Numbered from the stretch's first letter, positions 1 through 11,126 are shown. The stretch is 64,000 nucleotides of DNA from Oegoconia quadripuncta (GCA_949316235.1 OX438748.1:5397001-5461000), one strand, 5' to 3'. The notes: generated from the sequence alone by a model not told the origin. A program made the numbers and translations.

Positions 1-206
1 AACTAGTTTTTTTTAGTACTCGTGGTTAGTTCTAAACATTTTGGGTTTGGTTTTACTTTGGTAGCGTTAACGATACAATCGTTCACAAAAAATTGCGCAA
101 TACCATTTTTTTACATCAGCCAAACTATAGCTATACCAAAACCAAAAACGTTCCGTTCGAACGGTAAAACCGTTGTAAAAAATAGTGCGGTTGGTCCCTT
201 GGTATC
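1..206 (+). mobile_element. MITE-1, partial copy cut by the window edge
   Basis: This is the right-hand part of a short inverted-repeat element also found at 41234-41542 (opposite strand) and 48537-48838. Shared landmarks are an ACTCGTGGTTAG block, a TTTTGGGTTTGGTTTTA block, a GTTCCGTTCGAACGG near-palindrome and a terminus ending GCGGTTGGTCCC. The left half lies outside the window. There is no coding capacity. Confidence 0.75.
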
Positions 207-1060
207 TAATTGATGGTAATGTATTTATTTTGTGAGATATAACCTTGTCCGCAAGTGTATACAGCTTGCATTAATAAGGCGCACGTATGCAGCACTGCGC
301 TCCAGAATCACGTATTGCCTTTGATTATGCCCTTCGTTATGATTGTGACTCTTGCGATCTTGTTTTGATGATACTTTACTTTAAGTAACTAAAACTAAAA
401 ACAGATAACTAAGTAGATAGATAGATAAACTTTACACACATACATAACAAATTTTACATATGAAAAATACAACTAAAACAATAAAACACAAGTAAACAAA
501 TGGATTAGCAATTGGCTTCAATCATATCTGATGTTAATTAAAAGCGCTTCAAACGCTAATCAAAGCCTTTTCACAATAACAAAAAGGCTGCCAGTAAAGC
601 ACTTAGCACAAAAGTAACAGCATTCTTGAAAGTTACGGAGCACTAGAGTAGTAAGAATGTGGCCACGCGTTGTTACTTTCCTGCATTGTCGTGGCATCCT
701 AGAGGTCCTGTACCGTACAAGGTCGGGCCACATAGGGCTCCATAGAAGAAGCCCTATAAGTTATAGTATATCAAATCCATAGGCGTTAGTTACAAGTAAA
801 ATTAATTGCAAGTTGTGTTAGTAGGACTCGGTATAACTAGAAAACATTAGAAAGACAAGGCTCTGCGACAACAGCAGCATGCTGCCGCATCCACGGCGCG
901 CATAACGGAGAGTCCCAGCGCTGTGCTAACTCGCTCAAGACACGTATCACCACACTAGCATCGATTGTCCACTCGACATTATATTTTCTCGGTATCTACC
1001 GACCCCCGTACGCAGTCTATTGAGTGATTTCCATACGGGCCACTCCAGCGGGATTATTGT
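207..1060. other. Gene-free stretch with one GC-richer patch
   Basis: No convincing gene. A (TAGA)n run sits near 412-430. Bases 850-1050 are visibly more GC- and CpG-rich than their surroundings, but no open frame or splice pattern can be supported there. Confidence 0.4.
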
Positions 1061-1064
1061 GTAA

Positions 1065-1176
1065 GTCCATCGATATCGTCAATGATTGACTCAATGGTGA
1101 TTGGTTGACTCATCGCTCGCTCGACAATTAGACGGTTTCTCATTGGTCAACGTTGTCGATGACAATATCGATAAAG
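1065..1176. repeat. Small palindromic element with ATCGATAT ends
   Basis: The left end reads about ATCGATATCGTCAATG and the right end is its approximate reverse complement (CGATGACAATATCGAT). The same terminal motif bounds the inverted-repeat element at 22840-23060, so the two are probably one non-autonomous family. Confidence 0.45.
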
Positions 1177-1284
1177 TTATAGAATAATTTTAATTGTGTT
1201 TTATAAATTTGTTGTTTCATGTACATACTTAATTAAATTTATAACCAAGCTACTAAAGTGATTAATACATGTTTTCAAACTTAT

Positions 1285-1557
1285 AATAAATAAATATCCT
1301 TAGACATACCCACAGCGCCATCTAGTTCCACAGTAAGCAACTATAGTCTTGTGTTGTGAATACTAGATGGTTGATATACTACTTAACTAACATAACATAT
1401 TTTTTTTGTAAATAAATACTTATTATAAATGAAAAACGTCCATAACTCGGGTACACATGTCCGTATTTATCACTCAAACATAGCCCCTAGCGGGATTATA
1501 ACCCGCAACCTTTTGGTATAGCGGTCAGAGTTGCTAACCACTACACCAAACAGGTCT
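1285..1557 (-). mobile_element. SINE-B, near full length
   Basis: On the minus strand this begins with a tRNA-like head (GACCTGTTTGGTGTAGTGG, then a B-box region slightly degenerate here), continues through ATGAATACGGACATGTGTAC, an A-rich centre and CCATCTGGTATCCACAACAC, and ends ACTAGATGGCGCTGTG plus an ATTT-rich tail. It matches 43803-44098 and 63703-63985 over its whole length. Confidence 0.88.
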
Positions 1558-1559
1558 TT

Positions 1560-2190
1560 ATAATAAACTTATAACGCGCATCAAAAAAGCAACTTAAAAC
1601 GCGCCTCTTTTTTTTCTTTTCTTTCCATGATTTTAAAGCAAACAAAGCCGTTGTTATACAACAAACTGCCAACATTAAACCACATCAAACCGAAGCTATG
1701 AAACAACCACAGCGGTAGTGCGGTGGGCCGTGAAAATCACATAAAATAAAAATCATTAGGGAACTCTTTTGTGCAGTTCCCCCGACATTTCGACTCCAAC
1801 CCCTTGACGCGTCTGTCGGTTTAGGCATAATTACTTGTTTGTGCCGGGTGGCGCGTCTGCGGTTGTTTAATTACAATCACCTTTTCTGTTTGCAGACCAT
1901 TGATAATATACTGTTAATATCGTTTGTGGATCAAGATCACATTTCGTGAGGATCTGACGGCATACAATAAATAAAAGACTTGCCCTCGAACACACAGGAA
2001 TAAACATATGCTTTCTCGTACGGATTTTACCTGTCCCTAGGTCCTTTTCTCTATTAATAGACTAAATGTAAAATAAGCATGTACTTCTTTCAAATTACGT
2101 CCTATAATGAAGATACAAAGAAGTGAAATAAAATTGCTGTTTATCAAATAGCTTAATTTAAATATAATTCTTGTTTGCACTGGTTGACCA
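1560..2190. other. Gene-free stretch
   Basis: AT-rich non-coding DNA. No gene, tRNA or clear repeat boundary was recognised. Confidence 0.4.
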
Positions 2191-2392
2191 GTCTAATATA
2201 TTGCACTTCGTGTCGAGGGTCTGATGATAGAGCTAGGAGGTAGATCGTAGAACTCTTCAGTGGCTACTATAGTAAACCCCTCAAGTTTGGGCTCATATGA
2301 TTCATTTTGACGAGTTTAATATATTGCACTTGGTGTCGAGCGAGGGTCTGATGATGGAGCCGGGAGGTGGTGGATCTCTAGCCTGTTTAGAT
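2190..2392. repeat. Two tandem units of about 122 bp
   Basis: TAATATATTGCACTT followed by GTGTCGAG and TCTGATGAT(A/G)GAGC occurs at about 2194 and again 122 bp later. The second unit carries a CGAG duplication. A related pair built around GATGATGGAGCCGG lies at 13785-13960. Confidence 0.6.
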
Positions 2393-3072
2393 TTTTTAAA
2401 CTACATATTTATTTTTAACTTTAAAAATGTAAGCTCTCTCCGCTTGAAACAGAACCTAGTGCAGACATAAGTGAGTTACACACACAAGTTTTTGTTTATT
2501 AATGTGTATTTTGTAACATATTGTGTTTCAGTAAATATTACACATTTATTTCTTTATTTGGAAAAAAAAAATGTATTGAGGATATGCTTTTAAGCTCGTA
2601 AAACGGTCACCAAAACCTTCGAACCCCGAAACACAACAAACCCATGTCTTTTCGTTCAAGCGCAGATTCCAGTTTGAACATCGAATCCCGATAAAATATT
2701 TTTATAAAGAAATATAAATGGCTTTATAATATCGTGTAAAATTATAAAACATATTACCTATGTGAAATATCAAATCAAAATATGAAGCAAGTAATTTGTT
2801 TTAGACGTAAGTAATAAGTATAATAAGTATTATACTTGGGTAATAATTTTTTTAACCGACTACATTATTGATCCAAACAACTCAATTCATGTTTTGAGCA
2901 TTATAAAGCTGTTACATTTGTATATTTATATTTAGGAATCATACATCACTAGTGTATAAACAGGATTGTAATATTCAACTCCTTTTTTCATACTGGAATC
3001 AGCCTTAAGATTAAAAAACAAAATCAAAGACTTTCTTAGAATGGAAATCTTTGCAACTATACCAGCATAAAT
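2393..3072. other. Gene-free stretch
   Basis: Very AT-rich. Nothing with coding or structured-RNA character was seen. Confidence 0.4.
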
Positions 3073-3150
3073 ATCATCATCATCAGCTCGTAAACATCTC
3101 ACTGCAGATATAGGCCTTCCATCGTATAATGAGGGATATGGATTATTCCA
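3073..3150 (-). mobile_element. SINE-C, 3'-end fragment
   Basis: ATCATCATCATCAGC, then GTAAACATCTCACTGCAG and TATAGGCCTTCC, is the reverse complement of the 3' end of the SINE-C copies at 24818, 41994 and 61506. Only the last 75 bp or so remain. Confidence 0.75.
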
Positions 3151-3823
3151 CTGTAATCACCTATGTGACTAAATTCCATTTTTATGTCTCCTAAAATCAC
3201 CTTAATGAAATTCTTCATACAGAACGCCAATTTCATAGGTAAGGACCTAATAGCAAGCCTTGGTTTGTTATATCCGCTAAAGAGAGTTTGATAAAAAAGC
3301 TTCTATACACAAGGGAACCCTATAACTTATTATGTTATGGCAGCCATCGACTCTTATCATATCATAACAATATTTTCACTGGGTAATTAAAAGGGAGAAC
3401 TGGCAAAACATTGAGCTTTGATAACATGTCGCGAACTACCAGTGTTGTTTTAGTACGGATTAAATTTTATAGTACAGCGCCATCTATCGGATTATCCGCG
3501 TACTATCACTAGCGCGAGAACCTGAGGCCGCGAGACCTCGAATAGCAATCTTTGTTTGGATTTGGGTTTATAAAAATTTTTAGTAAGTAGGTACATCGTG
3601 TATTTTTTAAATCTTGCTGTGCATCAGAAAATATTTTTTATATTTTTTGGATGTACAAAAATAATAAGGCATTTTATTCAATTTATGTAATAATATTGAT
3701 GGAATGACAGACAATCACCCGAATAAAACCATTTCCATGTCCTTTGCTTAGCATGCCACTTACTGTCGATAGTGACGTCATCGAAGTTAAAAGTGATCTA
3801 CTATTTCGCCACATCAATTAGCA
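3151..3823. other. Gene-free stretch upstream of the tRNA
   Basis: AT-rich. ACAGCGCCATCTAT near 3474-3487 resembles the SINE-B tail motif, but the rest of that element is absent. No gene seen. Confidence 0.35.
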
Positions 3824-3895
3824 GGGGGTGTAACTCAGTGGTAGAGTGTCTGCTTCGCATGCTGAAAGTCCTGGGTTCAAATCCCAGCACCTCCA
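3824..3895 (+). tRNA. tRNA-Ala (anticodon CGC)
   Basis: The 72-nt sequence folds as a full cloverleaf. The acceptor arm GGGGGTG pairs with CACCTCC (one G-T wobble). The D-stem ACTC pairs with GAGT. The 7-nt anticodon loop TTCGCAT gives CGC. The T-stem CTGGG pairs with CCCAG around TTCAAAT, and the discriminator base is A. The anticodon stem TCTGC/GCTGA has one T-T mismatch. An A/T-rich sequence with a long T run follows about 6 nt downstream, as expected of a pol III terminator. Unlike the SINE heads here, no SINE body follows, so this reads as a genuine or recently decayed gene. The mismatch leaves functionality uncertain. Confidence 0.82.
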
Positions 3896-3900
3896 AAGCT

Positions 3901-3918
3901 TTCTTTTTTTCTTTTTAT
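3901..3918 (+). terminator. Pol III terminator (T-rich run)
   Basis: Runs of seven and five T residues directly downstream of the tRNA-Ala match the oligo-T termination signal used by RNA polymerase III. Confidence 0.65.
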
Positions 3919-4283
3919 TTACATTTTTGTTTGCGTGGACTTTTCGGATCAATGGAGCGAACAACCACGACGCGTGGCAGGGTCTACAAATTGCTGTTTA
4001 ATTTTTAATATGTGATGTGATGTGAATGACACTGACTGACGGCCACCTGGCAAAAATTAATTGTGTACTCGGATTCGGACAACGGAAATAAATCTGTTAA
4101 AATTATTAACTGTCAGTTCTTTTTCATTTACATCCGTTTGGTGAGGCGGCTTCTATGCATTGTAAATGTGATAATGTTTAAAGTTTTTGTCTGCAACAGA
4201 AGAGCCCTATTTTTTGACCTTACCATGAGCCAGTACTGTGGTCTCCTCAACGAAAAAGAAGTACTTAGCCTAAGTTATTCGTT

Positions 4284-4425
4284 GTTAGCACTTGACCTCA
4301 AACACACCTGATGTTAAGTGAGGATGAGGCCGAAGGTGGAAACGTATACTAACCCGGAAACCCCATCTTACTCGGGGGAGTGGCTATCTTATCTCTGAGA
4401 ACTGGAATCTCATCTCTGGCAATAT
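4284..4425 (-). mobile_element. SINE-A, 3' half
   Basis: Reverse complement of the SINE-A 3' region. It contains GCACTTGACCTCAAACACACC, CTGATGTTAAGTGAGGATGA, then CCCGGAAACCCCA and GGCTATCTTATCTCTGA. The tRNA-derived head is missing. Confidence 0.8.
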
Positions 4426-4515
4426 AATACACAATATGCAGAACAAATAAATACATTTTAAAAATCTCTTTCTATTCTACTTTTTTTAACATACGAAAAA
4501 TTTTCTCCTGATTCC

Positions 4516-4756
4516 GATTGGTGTAGGTAGTGGACATAGTGAACCTATCAGCGAAACCAACGGTTGCGGGTTCGAATCCGCGAGGGGTAAATGTTTGTGT
4601 AATGAAATGAATAAAACCTTTATTTCCGAGTCATGGATGTTTATAAATATTTATGTATGTTTATCCATTATCTAGTATCCACAGTACGCTTTATTTAGTT
4701 TGGGACTAGATGATTTATGTAAGTGTCCGAAATATTTATTTTATTTATTTATTCCT
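4516..4756 (+). mobile_element. SINE-B', near full length
   Basis: The tRNA-like head GATTGGTGTAGG...GGTTGCGGGTTCGAATCC is followed by the family body GAGTCATGGATGTTTATA, GTATCCACAGTAC and TAGTTTGGGACTAGATGA, with an ATTT-repeat tail. Related copies are at 30220, 62050 and 62410. Confidence 0.85.
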
Positions 4757-4907
4757 AGTTTTACTGCTGTCTTAATTTAATATTCATATTAATAATTCTC
4801 TGCAGTATTAATGGCTGCATTATAATATGTGAAGCTTTTTCATTGACTTGTTTGTGAAGATGTTGCAGAAATTTGTTGAAAAATAAAACTAAAAAAAGTA
4901 TAACGCC

Positions 4908-5042
4908 AAGACGTTTCTCCCAAATAGATATCCTAAACATAAGCGTTGGTTGTTCCAATATTACAAGTTTGAGTCCGAAAACAACATCCACGTGTCGCCC
5001 TTCGAAATATACAGATATGCGCACGTGTCAGGGGTGAGCCTA
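4908..5042 (+). repeat. Repeat D fragment
   Basis: Degenerate member of a dispersed family. Landmarks are GTTGTTCCAA, CCCTTCGAAATATACAGA and GCGCACGTGTCAGG. Better copies are at 28941-29175 and, reversed, 7960-8580 and 11868-12150. Confidence 0.55.
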
Positions 5043-5610
5043 GTTGTCTCCGTTGAAATGTGCAAGTAGTAGGTACCAATATTAGATATTTTTTGGTATA
5101 AAGTCCCGTAATCGCGTTTTAGAACAACGGCTTTACCTTACACAGAGTACCTACACTGAAAATAGTCAATTTTACATTTTTTCATCTATTCAAAATTAGA
5201 TCTCTAATATACCTACCTCTATAAGATAGCAATTTTACAAGTCGGTTCTGAATTATGTCTAGCTAAGCTAATTTTTTACCGTATTTTCCCTGGGCTATTA
5301 GACGACGAAAACCACAATTTTATTCAGACTAAAAATATAAACACAGTAAATCCAAAATGTCGTGCATTTTTTCGTTCGTGCAATAACCAATCACAACGTT
5401 ATGAAATATTGAACACTAGCTCCGATTCCGTCTGATTAAGCTATCCTCATTCGTTATTCCATTTGTCCTGACATTTGGGAGCGATCAACTATTCATTTCG
5501 ACTGGCCAGGCCTAATGGGGTTTACCTTTAAAAATACAGGTGACCACCTACCCTAATAGTAGCTATGTACCAGTATACCTACCATGACCTTTAAGGCATA
5601 AGTAGGTACT
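5043..5610. other. Gene-free stretch
   Basis: No gene or clear repeat seen. Confidence 0.35.
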
Positions 5611-5855
5611 GGGGGTCTACTCTAACGAAAATAGCTTCGGACGGCCGTAACTTCGGACCTTTTCTTTTGCAGTTTGCTGTGTCAATTATAAATCAATCGT
5701 CATTATTTTACTTTTGTTGTATATATAGTTGGACATCACAAGCTAGTACGGAACGCAAGAAACGTCTGAAGTTATGCAAATAACGGATTCTTAGCAAAAG
5801 AAAAAGTTCCAAGTTATCGTCGTCCGAAGCTATTTTCGTTAGAGAGTAGACCCCC
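5611..5855. mobile_element. 245-bp MITE with long terminal inverted repeats
   Basis: The ends are reverse complements. Left is GGGGGTCTACTCTAACGAAA continuing ATAGCTTCGGACG; right is the same sequence inverted with a 2-nt insertion. Similarity continues weakly to about 60 bp, through a TTTTCTTTTGC block. No transposase is encoded. Flanks share no clear duplication longer than a single T. Confidence 0.8.
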
Positions 5856-6159
5856 TGGGTTCGACAATGTAAAAATGCATTGAAGAAGTACTTAATAGAT
5901 GAATCTATGTATGAAGTGCCTTTCCAACAAATTTTATTTCGATGGACACTTGTCTACTTGCTTTCGTACATTCTTTTATGTATCCCTAGATATCTAAGTT
6001 ACATACCTACTGTTGTAATAAATTAGTAATGCGGCGGGTCAATGACTTCACTCACACTAGGCGTCTTATAGTGTAGATTGTCAAATAGTTCATATAGATA
6101 AATGAACTAAAAAAAATGTAACAAATATCCAAAAAAGGGCAAAGTCGCGGACACCACCG

Positions 6160-6330
6160 TACCATCTTTTTGCCCGACAGCCCCAGGAAGGAGGGTAATG
6201 TTTTTCGAGTGTATGTATGCAGATTCTATGTTACCTCCTGTAGCCTAAACAAGGTATTGTTATATTCGTATTTGTCCTCAGAGTGTAAATACATTTAAAG
6301 GTAAAAAATCCAAGATGCCATCCGCAAAAT
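6160..6330 (+). repeat. Repeat E fragment
   Basis: GCCCGACAGCCCCAGGAAGG followed by AGGGTAATGTTTTTCGAGTG also occurs at 26059 and 35275, where the lead-in is CCCGACTGCCCAAGA. Nothing is coded here; I infer a LINE-derived dispersed repeat. Confidence 0.6.
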
Positions 6331-6398
6331 ACAAAATAGTCTGTCCAGTTTTTTGGTTTTTAAATACTAAGTTATCTTTGAAACAATATAGCATTTTA

Positions 6399-6706
6399 AC
6401 CGCCTCGGTGTCTACATTGAAACAACATTGGGTTTACGATTCGGAGGTCGCGGGTACGATCCCCAGCGGGGTACATGTTTAAGTATTCGGTTTGGTTGGT
6501 GGAAGGGCAATTTAAATGTCCGCCTAGCTAGCTACCACCATCTTATCTAAATCTGCCGCCACGCAGCAATGTTAATAGCATTGTTGTGTACCGGTTGTCA
6601 GAGATAGGATAGCCAGTCCCCCAAATGTGTTGGGGTTTCCGGGTCAGTACGCTTCCACCTTCGACCTCATCTTCACTTAACATCAGGTGTGATTGAGGTC
6701 AAGAAC
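6399..6706 (+). mobile_element. SINE-A, near full length
   Basis: The tRNA-derived head CCGCCTCGGTG...GGTACGATCCCCAGCGGGG leads into GGTTTGGTTGGTGG, TGTCCGCCTAGCTAGCTACC, ATCTTATCTAAATCTGCCGCC and CCCCCAAATGTGTTGGGG. The 3' tail is CTTCACTTAACATCAGGTGT then GATTGAGGTCAAG. This is one of the most complete copies. Confidence 0.9.
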
Positions 6707-7481
6707 CAAATTCATGCAATGCATACCCATGTTTACACTTTTCGTGTAACACGACAAAAAGGTCAAAATGTGTGACCATCTAACTGCGGTTTTGGAATTT
6801 ACTAAATTTATCAACTGCGGTATGAAAACTGAAGAGTATTATCGCGACATGTTTATTCTTTTAAATTTCGACTGTGAAAAATCCTTTACATTTACATTTT
6901 ATCAAAGCCAATGGGTAACTATAGTTATGTAAATGTGATCTTAGCATCTTCTACAACGCAGTGAAGTTCACAGTGGTAACTTTAATTTAATATTGAAAGA
7001 TTTATCACTAAATCGCTATACTATACCTAAAGAGAGCTACAGCATGGTTAGAAAAGATTTCAATTCTGTTACTGATGGCTACTCTATCCTTCTTCAAAAA
7101 ATCAGGAACTTTAAGATTATAGGGAGTTACACCACAAAAATTTTTTATTACTGGACGACTTATATTGCAATTTATAAAATATCTGTGCACTGTTGTCACT
7201 AGAAAACCACGGCGCGACTTCATAAGTTTCATACACACTATTGGTAGATATAGGGTGCGCCAGTTCGCTATGATTGACAGCTAATAACCGTAGATTTCCC
7301 TCGGGACCGCACAATTTGTCCCGTTCCGTTCGCCCCCTGTATTACTTGGAGTCATCTATGGTGTGACAATTTTTGGACGATCCAAAACTAACGACGAATA
7401 CGAAATCGATGTGGATTTGTAAGGATTTGAGGTACTTAAAACTGACACTTGCAAGTCGACGAGCAATTTGTTACAAGGACA

Positions 7482-7576
7482 TTTTTTTTTTTATGCCCAA
7501 CGGGTTAGCACTTGACCTCAATCACACCTGATGTTAAGTGAAGATGAGGCCGAAGGTGGAAGCGTGCTGACCCGGT
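7482..7576 (-). mobile_element. SINE-A, 3' end only
   Basis: A T-run (the reversed A-tail) is followed by GCCCAACGGGTTAGCACTTG and the reverse complement of the family 3' end up to GTGCTGACCCGG. It is truncated at its 5' side, the usual result of incomplete reverse transcription. Confidence 0.85.
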
Positions 7577-7959
7577 TACGGAGGACATAACAATTTTAAG
7601 AAATTGGTATAACAAATCCCGCATGTATAGGTAATGTAGGTAGGTAAAGACGCGAAGTGTGAGTTTTGTCTCGTTTTTAACTTTACGCAAAAAGTACCTA
7701 TGCAAAAAATCGTTTTGCAAACTATCCGCTAGAGGCGCTGCATATTTCTTTATACAAATCGGCGCGTAAACGTGAACGCGGTAGTAAAATTAAGACGAAA
7801 CAAAACTCACACTCCGCCCTCTGGTCTTCCAAGAGGCAAGGTTGCGTTGAGACAAAACGTGACGATAAGGAATTGTGCTGACTTGAAAAATATCATTTTG
7901 GCGACAAATAGGAAAGGATAAGTTGTAATAGCCTATTAAGAATGTGGTTTCAGGACGTA

Positions 7960-8580
7960 AAAAGAATAGTACCAACCCGTCTTTTCCCGTGAGTGTCATA
8001 AAAGGCGAGTAAGAGACTTTCCACCAAGAAACATCGATAGATTTGCATGCTATAACAACGATGAGCTTATCTGACACATGTGGATTTCTGTATATATTTT
8101 TTTTATGCACGACAGGTTCGTACTTGACCTCAATCACACCTGATGTTAAGTGAAGATAAGGTCGAAGGTGGAAGCGTACTGACCCGGAAACCCCAACACA
8201 TTTGGGGGACTGGCTATCTTGTCTCTGACAACCGGAACACAAACAATGCTATTAACATTGCTGCTTGGCGGCAGATTTAGATAAGATGGTAGTAGCTAGC
8301 CAGGCGGACATTTTAAAATGCCCTACCACTAACCAAACCGACTACTTAAACGTGTGCCCCGCTGGGGAGCGAACCCGCGACTTCCGAATCGTAAACCCAA
8401 TGTTGTTTACATTGAGCCACGGAAGCGTTATTTCGTAAGGTGAACCGTGAATGTTGTTTCAAGCATCAAACTTTTAATGTTTGAAACACCCAAACTCTAA
8501 CGCTTGGGATATCTCTGACCACCCCATTTGGGATAAAGGTCATGACGTTATGTAAGTATGTGGATAACTAAAATACTGAT
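7960..8580 (-). repeat. Repeat D, split by a SINE-A
   Basis: Left part is 7960-8096 (GTACCAACCCGTCTTTTCCC, CCACCAAGAAACATCGATAG). Right part is 8450-8580 (AACACCCAAACTCTAACGC, GACCACCCCATTTGGGATAA, AGGTCATGACGTTATG). The SINE-A at 8097-8428 lies between them. The uninterrupted copy at 11868-12150 has both parts joined, so the SINE inserted here later. Confidence 0.7.
8097..8428 (-). mobile_element. SINE-A, full length
   Basis: The complete element lies in reverse: T-run, tail, TTTGGGGGACTGGCTATC, ATTTAGATAAGATGGTAG, the GGCGGACATTTTAAAATGCC block and the tRNA-like head ending CATTGAGCCACGGAAGCG. It is nested inside repeat D. Confidence 0.92.
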
Positions 8581-10623
8581 AAATTTTTGAAATTATTCAA
8601 TACTCTTCAAAGTTTGAACTTATTATAAACTTAAGGTTGATTGCCGATTTACTCAAAGAAGATCCGTTAAAATAAGCCTATAGGTAAGAGCGAGCTTTGC
8701 GAGTTGCGTTTATAAATATAAATGAATAGCCGTTATCTGCCGTAAAATATTAATGATCATCCCCATTAGCCCGAGAGCTTTTTACACGAGCGGACTGTAA
8801 ACATGAATATAAAGGACTAGTGCAAGAAGTAATATGCATTATAAGGGCAATTGAAATTGCCATAAAGCATAAACTTAGAAGATACTAGGGTATAGACAAA
8901 TAATGAGCTCATTGACGTATGATTTATGATTTGTTAATGTGTGCGCAAACTGTCAAAATAGCACAAATATTGCGAGAGTTCCTACAAAGAAGGGTGACGA
9001 CTTGTACCGACTGTCGTTCAAAATGGCGTAGTGTTCGTTTTTTTTTTCTTATATGTGACACTGTCATAACTTCATAAGATATTATATATACAATACATGA
9101 AAATGGAAATATTTTATTATTGGAAAACAATATCCTTATACAATGTAACACCTACTTTAAACATTCAATTTGCAATTCGCTTAATTTCGTAGCTATAAAT
9201 TTCCATTTAAGCGCATTGGAGCAAGTACTAACAGTAAATAAATATTTATCATATTCAACATCTTAATCCTTGAAATTGCCTTTGTTCTCCATATATACAT
9301 CTCCTACTTTGTCTCCATGTTCGTGATTGAAAGTTAAGTAATTCAATACTATGGTAAGTAAGGGTAAAATAATAAATATAAAAGGGTCTTTTATATTTAT
9401 TATTTTCAGTCTTAACTGAAGACCTAATTGATTATTTTGATATAACACCGAAATATAAAATATAACGCTTCAGCCCTTCCAGTCTCTCTACATCTGTATT
9501 CCGTATCTGTTCCTTAGCACTAATCATAAGGCAGGCGATTGGGTAAAAGGCGATAAATCTCCTCTTCCGCCACTATAACTCAGTGAGAGGCAGTGTGCAC
9601 TGTGCAGCCCGCCTAATTAGGGGGATCCTACAAAAATTAACTTCCATTGTTGTATATTGCAAGTTCACGTACTTTATGTACTTAATAGTTATTAGTAACA
9701 TATGTTGAAATACTCTATGGTATATTAGTTTTGATGGTGGAATCGTGAAAATTGCCCCGGATATTAATTGTATTTGTGTTCTGCAAAAACTAGCGGTTCG
9801 AGCGCTTTACAAATTGTGCCCCATAGTGTATATCTTAGGAATAAAGCGGAAATCAATATATTATTATTATCATCTTAATAATATTGCACTTATGTAAGAA
9901 AAAATCTAGAATCGATTAAGAAAAATAGTAAATAATAGATATAAAAACAAACGTCATGTAAGTCGTTTACACAAAGTCACCAACTCATTAATGTGACAAT
10001 GTAAACGCTTTTATAATAAGGTTTCAGCATTTTGTTGAATCACATATTAACGCAAAATCTACTCAAAAATAGCAACGCATGAGTTTCTTACACCTTCTTC
10101 TCTGGGGAGTCAGTTTTGTGGGTGAGCAATAATTTTAGCGTTAAAGTGTTAATTTTATCCTATGAAATAAATCTTTTTGACTGTTGACTATTAAAAATGG
10201 ATTCGTACATTCTATACAAGACGTCACATATTACCACAAACGTTGGCGTTATCGAACGGAATATAATCAGACATTCCACATACATACACACACATCAATA
10301 ACCTATAAAAGTCTATTACTGGATATGCCTCTCCCACGGAGTTATATGCGTCGCTTTCCATGGGATGATTGTCCTAACCGCTCGCAATTTTTAGTCGCTG
10401 TCGCATTTGCATAAGTTTTCAAAAACGGATTGGGCAGTTTGTCGTCGATTGAGAGTTTGTAGTCAAGGTTACAAATCCCAAATTTCAAACAAGTTTTAAT
10501 TCTATCAATACGTCTAAAAGGTCTCCACGAATTTGGTCCTTCTGATATTGATTGAGAATTCGGCATGAGTATTGAACTTCACATCAACAGATATACGTAT
10601 CCACTTTAGCAGTCGATATGTAC
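8581..10623. other. Gene-free stretch with one perfect hairpin
   Basis: Two kilobases of AT-rich DNA with no supported gene. The notable item is the 56-nt intron-like hairpin at 9354-9409, listed separately. Confidence 0.4.
9354..9409 (+). other. Intron-like 56-nt segment enclosing a perfect hairpin
   Basis: The segment begins GTAAGT and ends TTTTCAG, good consensus splice sites. It contains a 19-bp perfect stem (9366-9384 with 9388-9406) and a 3-nt loop. Size and splice ends resemble mirtrons, short introns that fold into pre-miRNAs. Against this, the stem is almost entirely A/T, 12 nt at the 5' end are unpaired and no flanking exon is recognised. Confidence 0.25.
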
Positions 10624-10716
10624 GCACAGCCTCTTCTCACTAGGAGAGGGTATGGGCACAGATTACTAATAAGTTACGTATGGGCCATAATCCACAATTC
10701 GGGCCCAATACCAATT
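10624..10716 (-). mobile_element. SINE-C-related 3' fragment with a short insertion
   Basis: CTTCTCACTAGGAGAGGGTA, then CATAATCCAC, is the reverse of the segment at 63541-63600. About 27 extra bases interrupt it between two copies of GTATGGGC. Confidence 0.5.
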
Positions 10717-11126
10717 GGTGGATTTGTGACCACCAGTCAATCTATAGATTTACATTCAACAAATAATAAAAAATATTCCAAATGTCACCAGCATGGGATT
10801 CATGGGGGCAGGTGACGTCACATCCCCACTCCCCCACAGCCGTAGATACGGTCGAGTTAGATTTCCGTGCGGATTACCGCGTGTGGAAATTGACTCGCGA
10901 CGTAATTTCCTTCTCAATTCCCTGTCAAGTCCTTACCTGAGCTGGCTTTTTTATAAAAATATATTCTGTATGAATCGTTTTGTATCTAGTTCAGTATATA
11001 TGGGTAACATGAAATGGGAACAAGTGAGAAACGTTTAATTTAAATTGTTTGCATTAGTAGTGTTAAAGAAACCGTTGACAACTTTTGGTGATGCTATAAT
11101 GTTGAGTGAGGCGCATTGTTTTTGTG
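10717..11126. other. Gene-free stretch
   Basis: Slightly GC-richer around 10800-10900. No supported gene. Confidence 0.35.

Noticed and set aside
7790..8242. 150-codon minus-strand open frame
   Set aside because: It overlaps repeat D and a SINE-A tail; the translated text is the SINE sequence read through, repeated in other copies.
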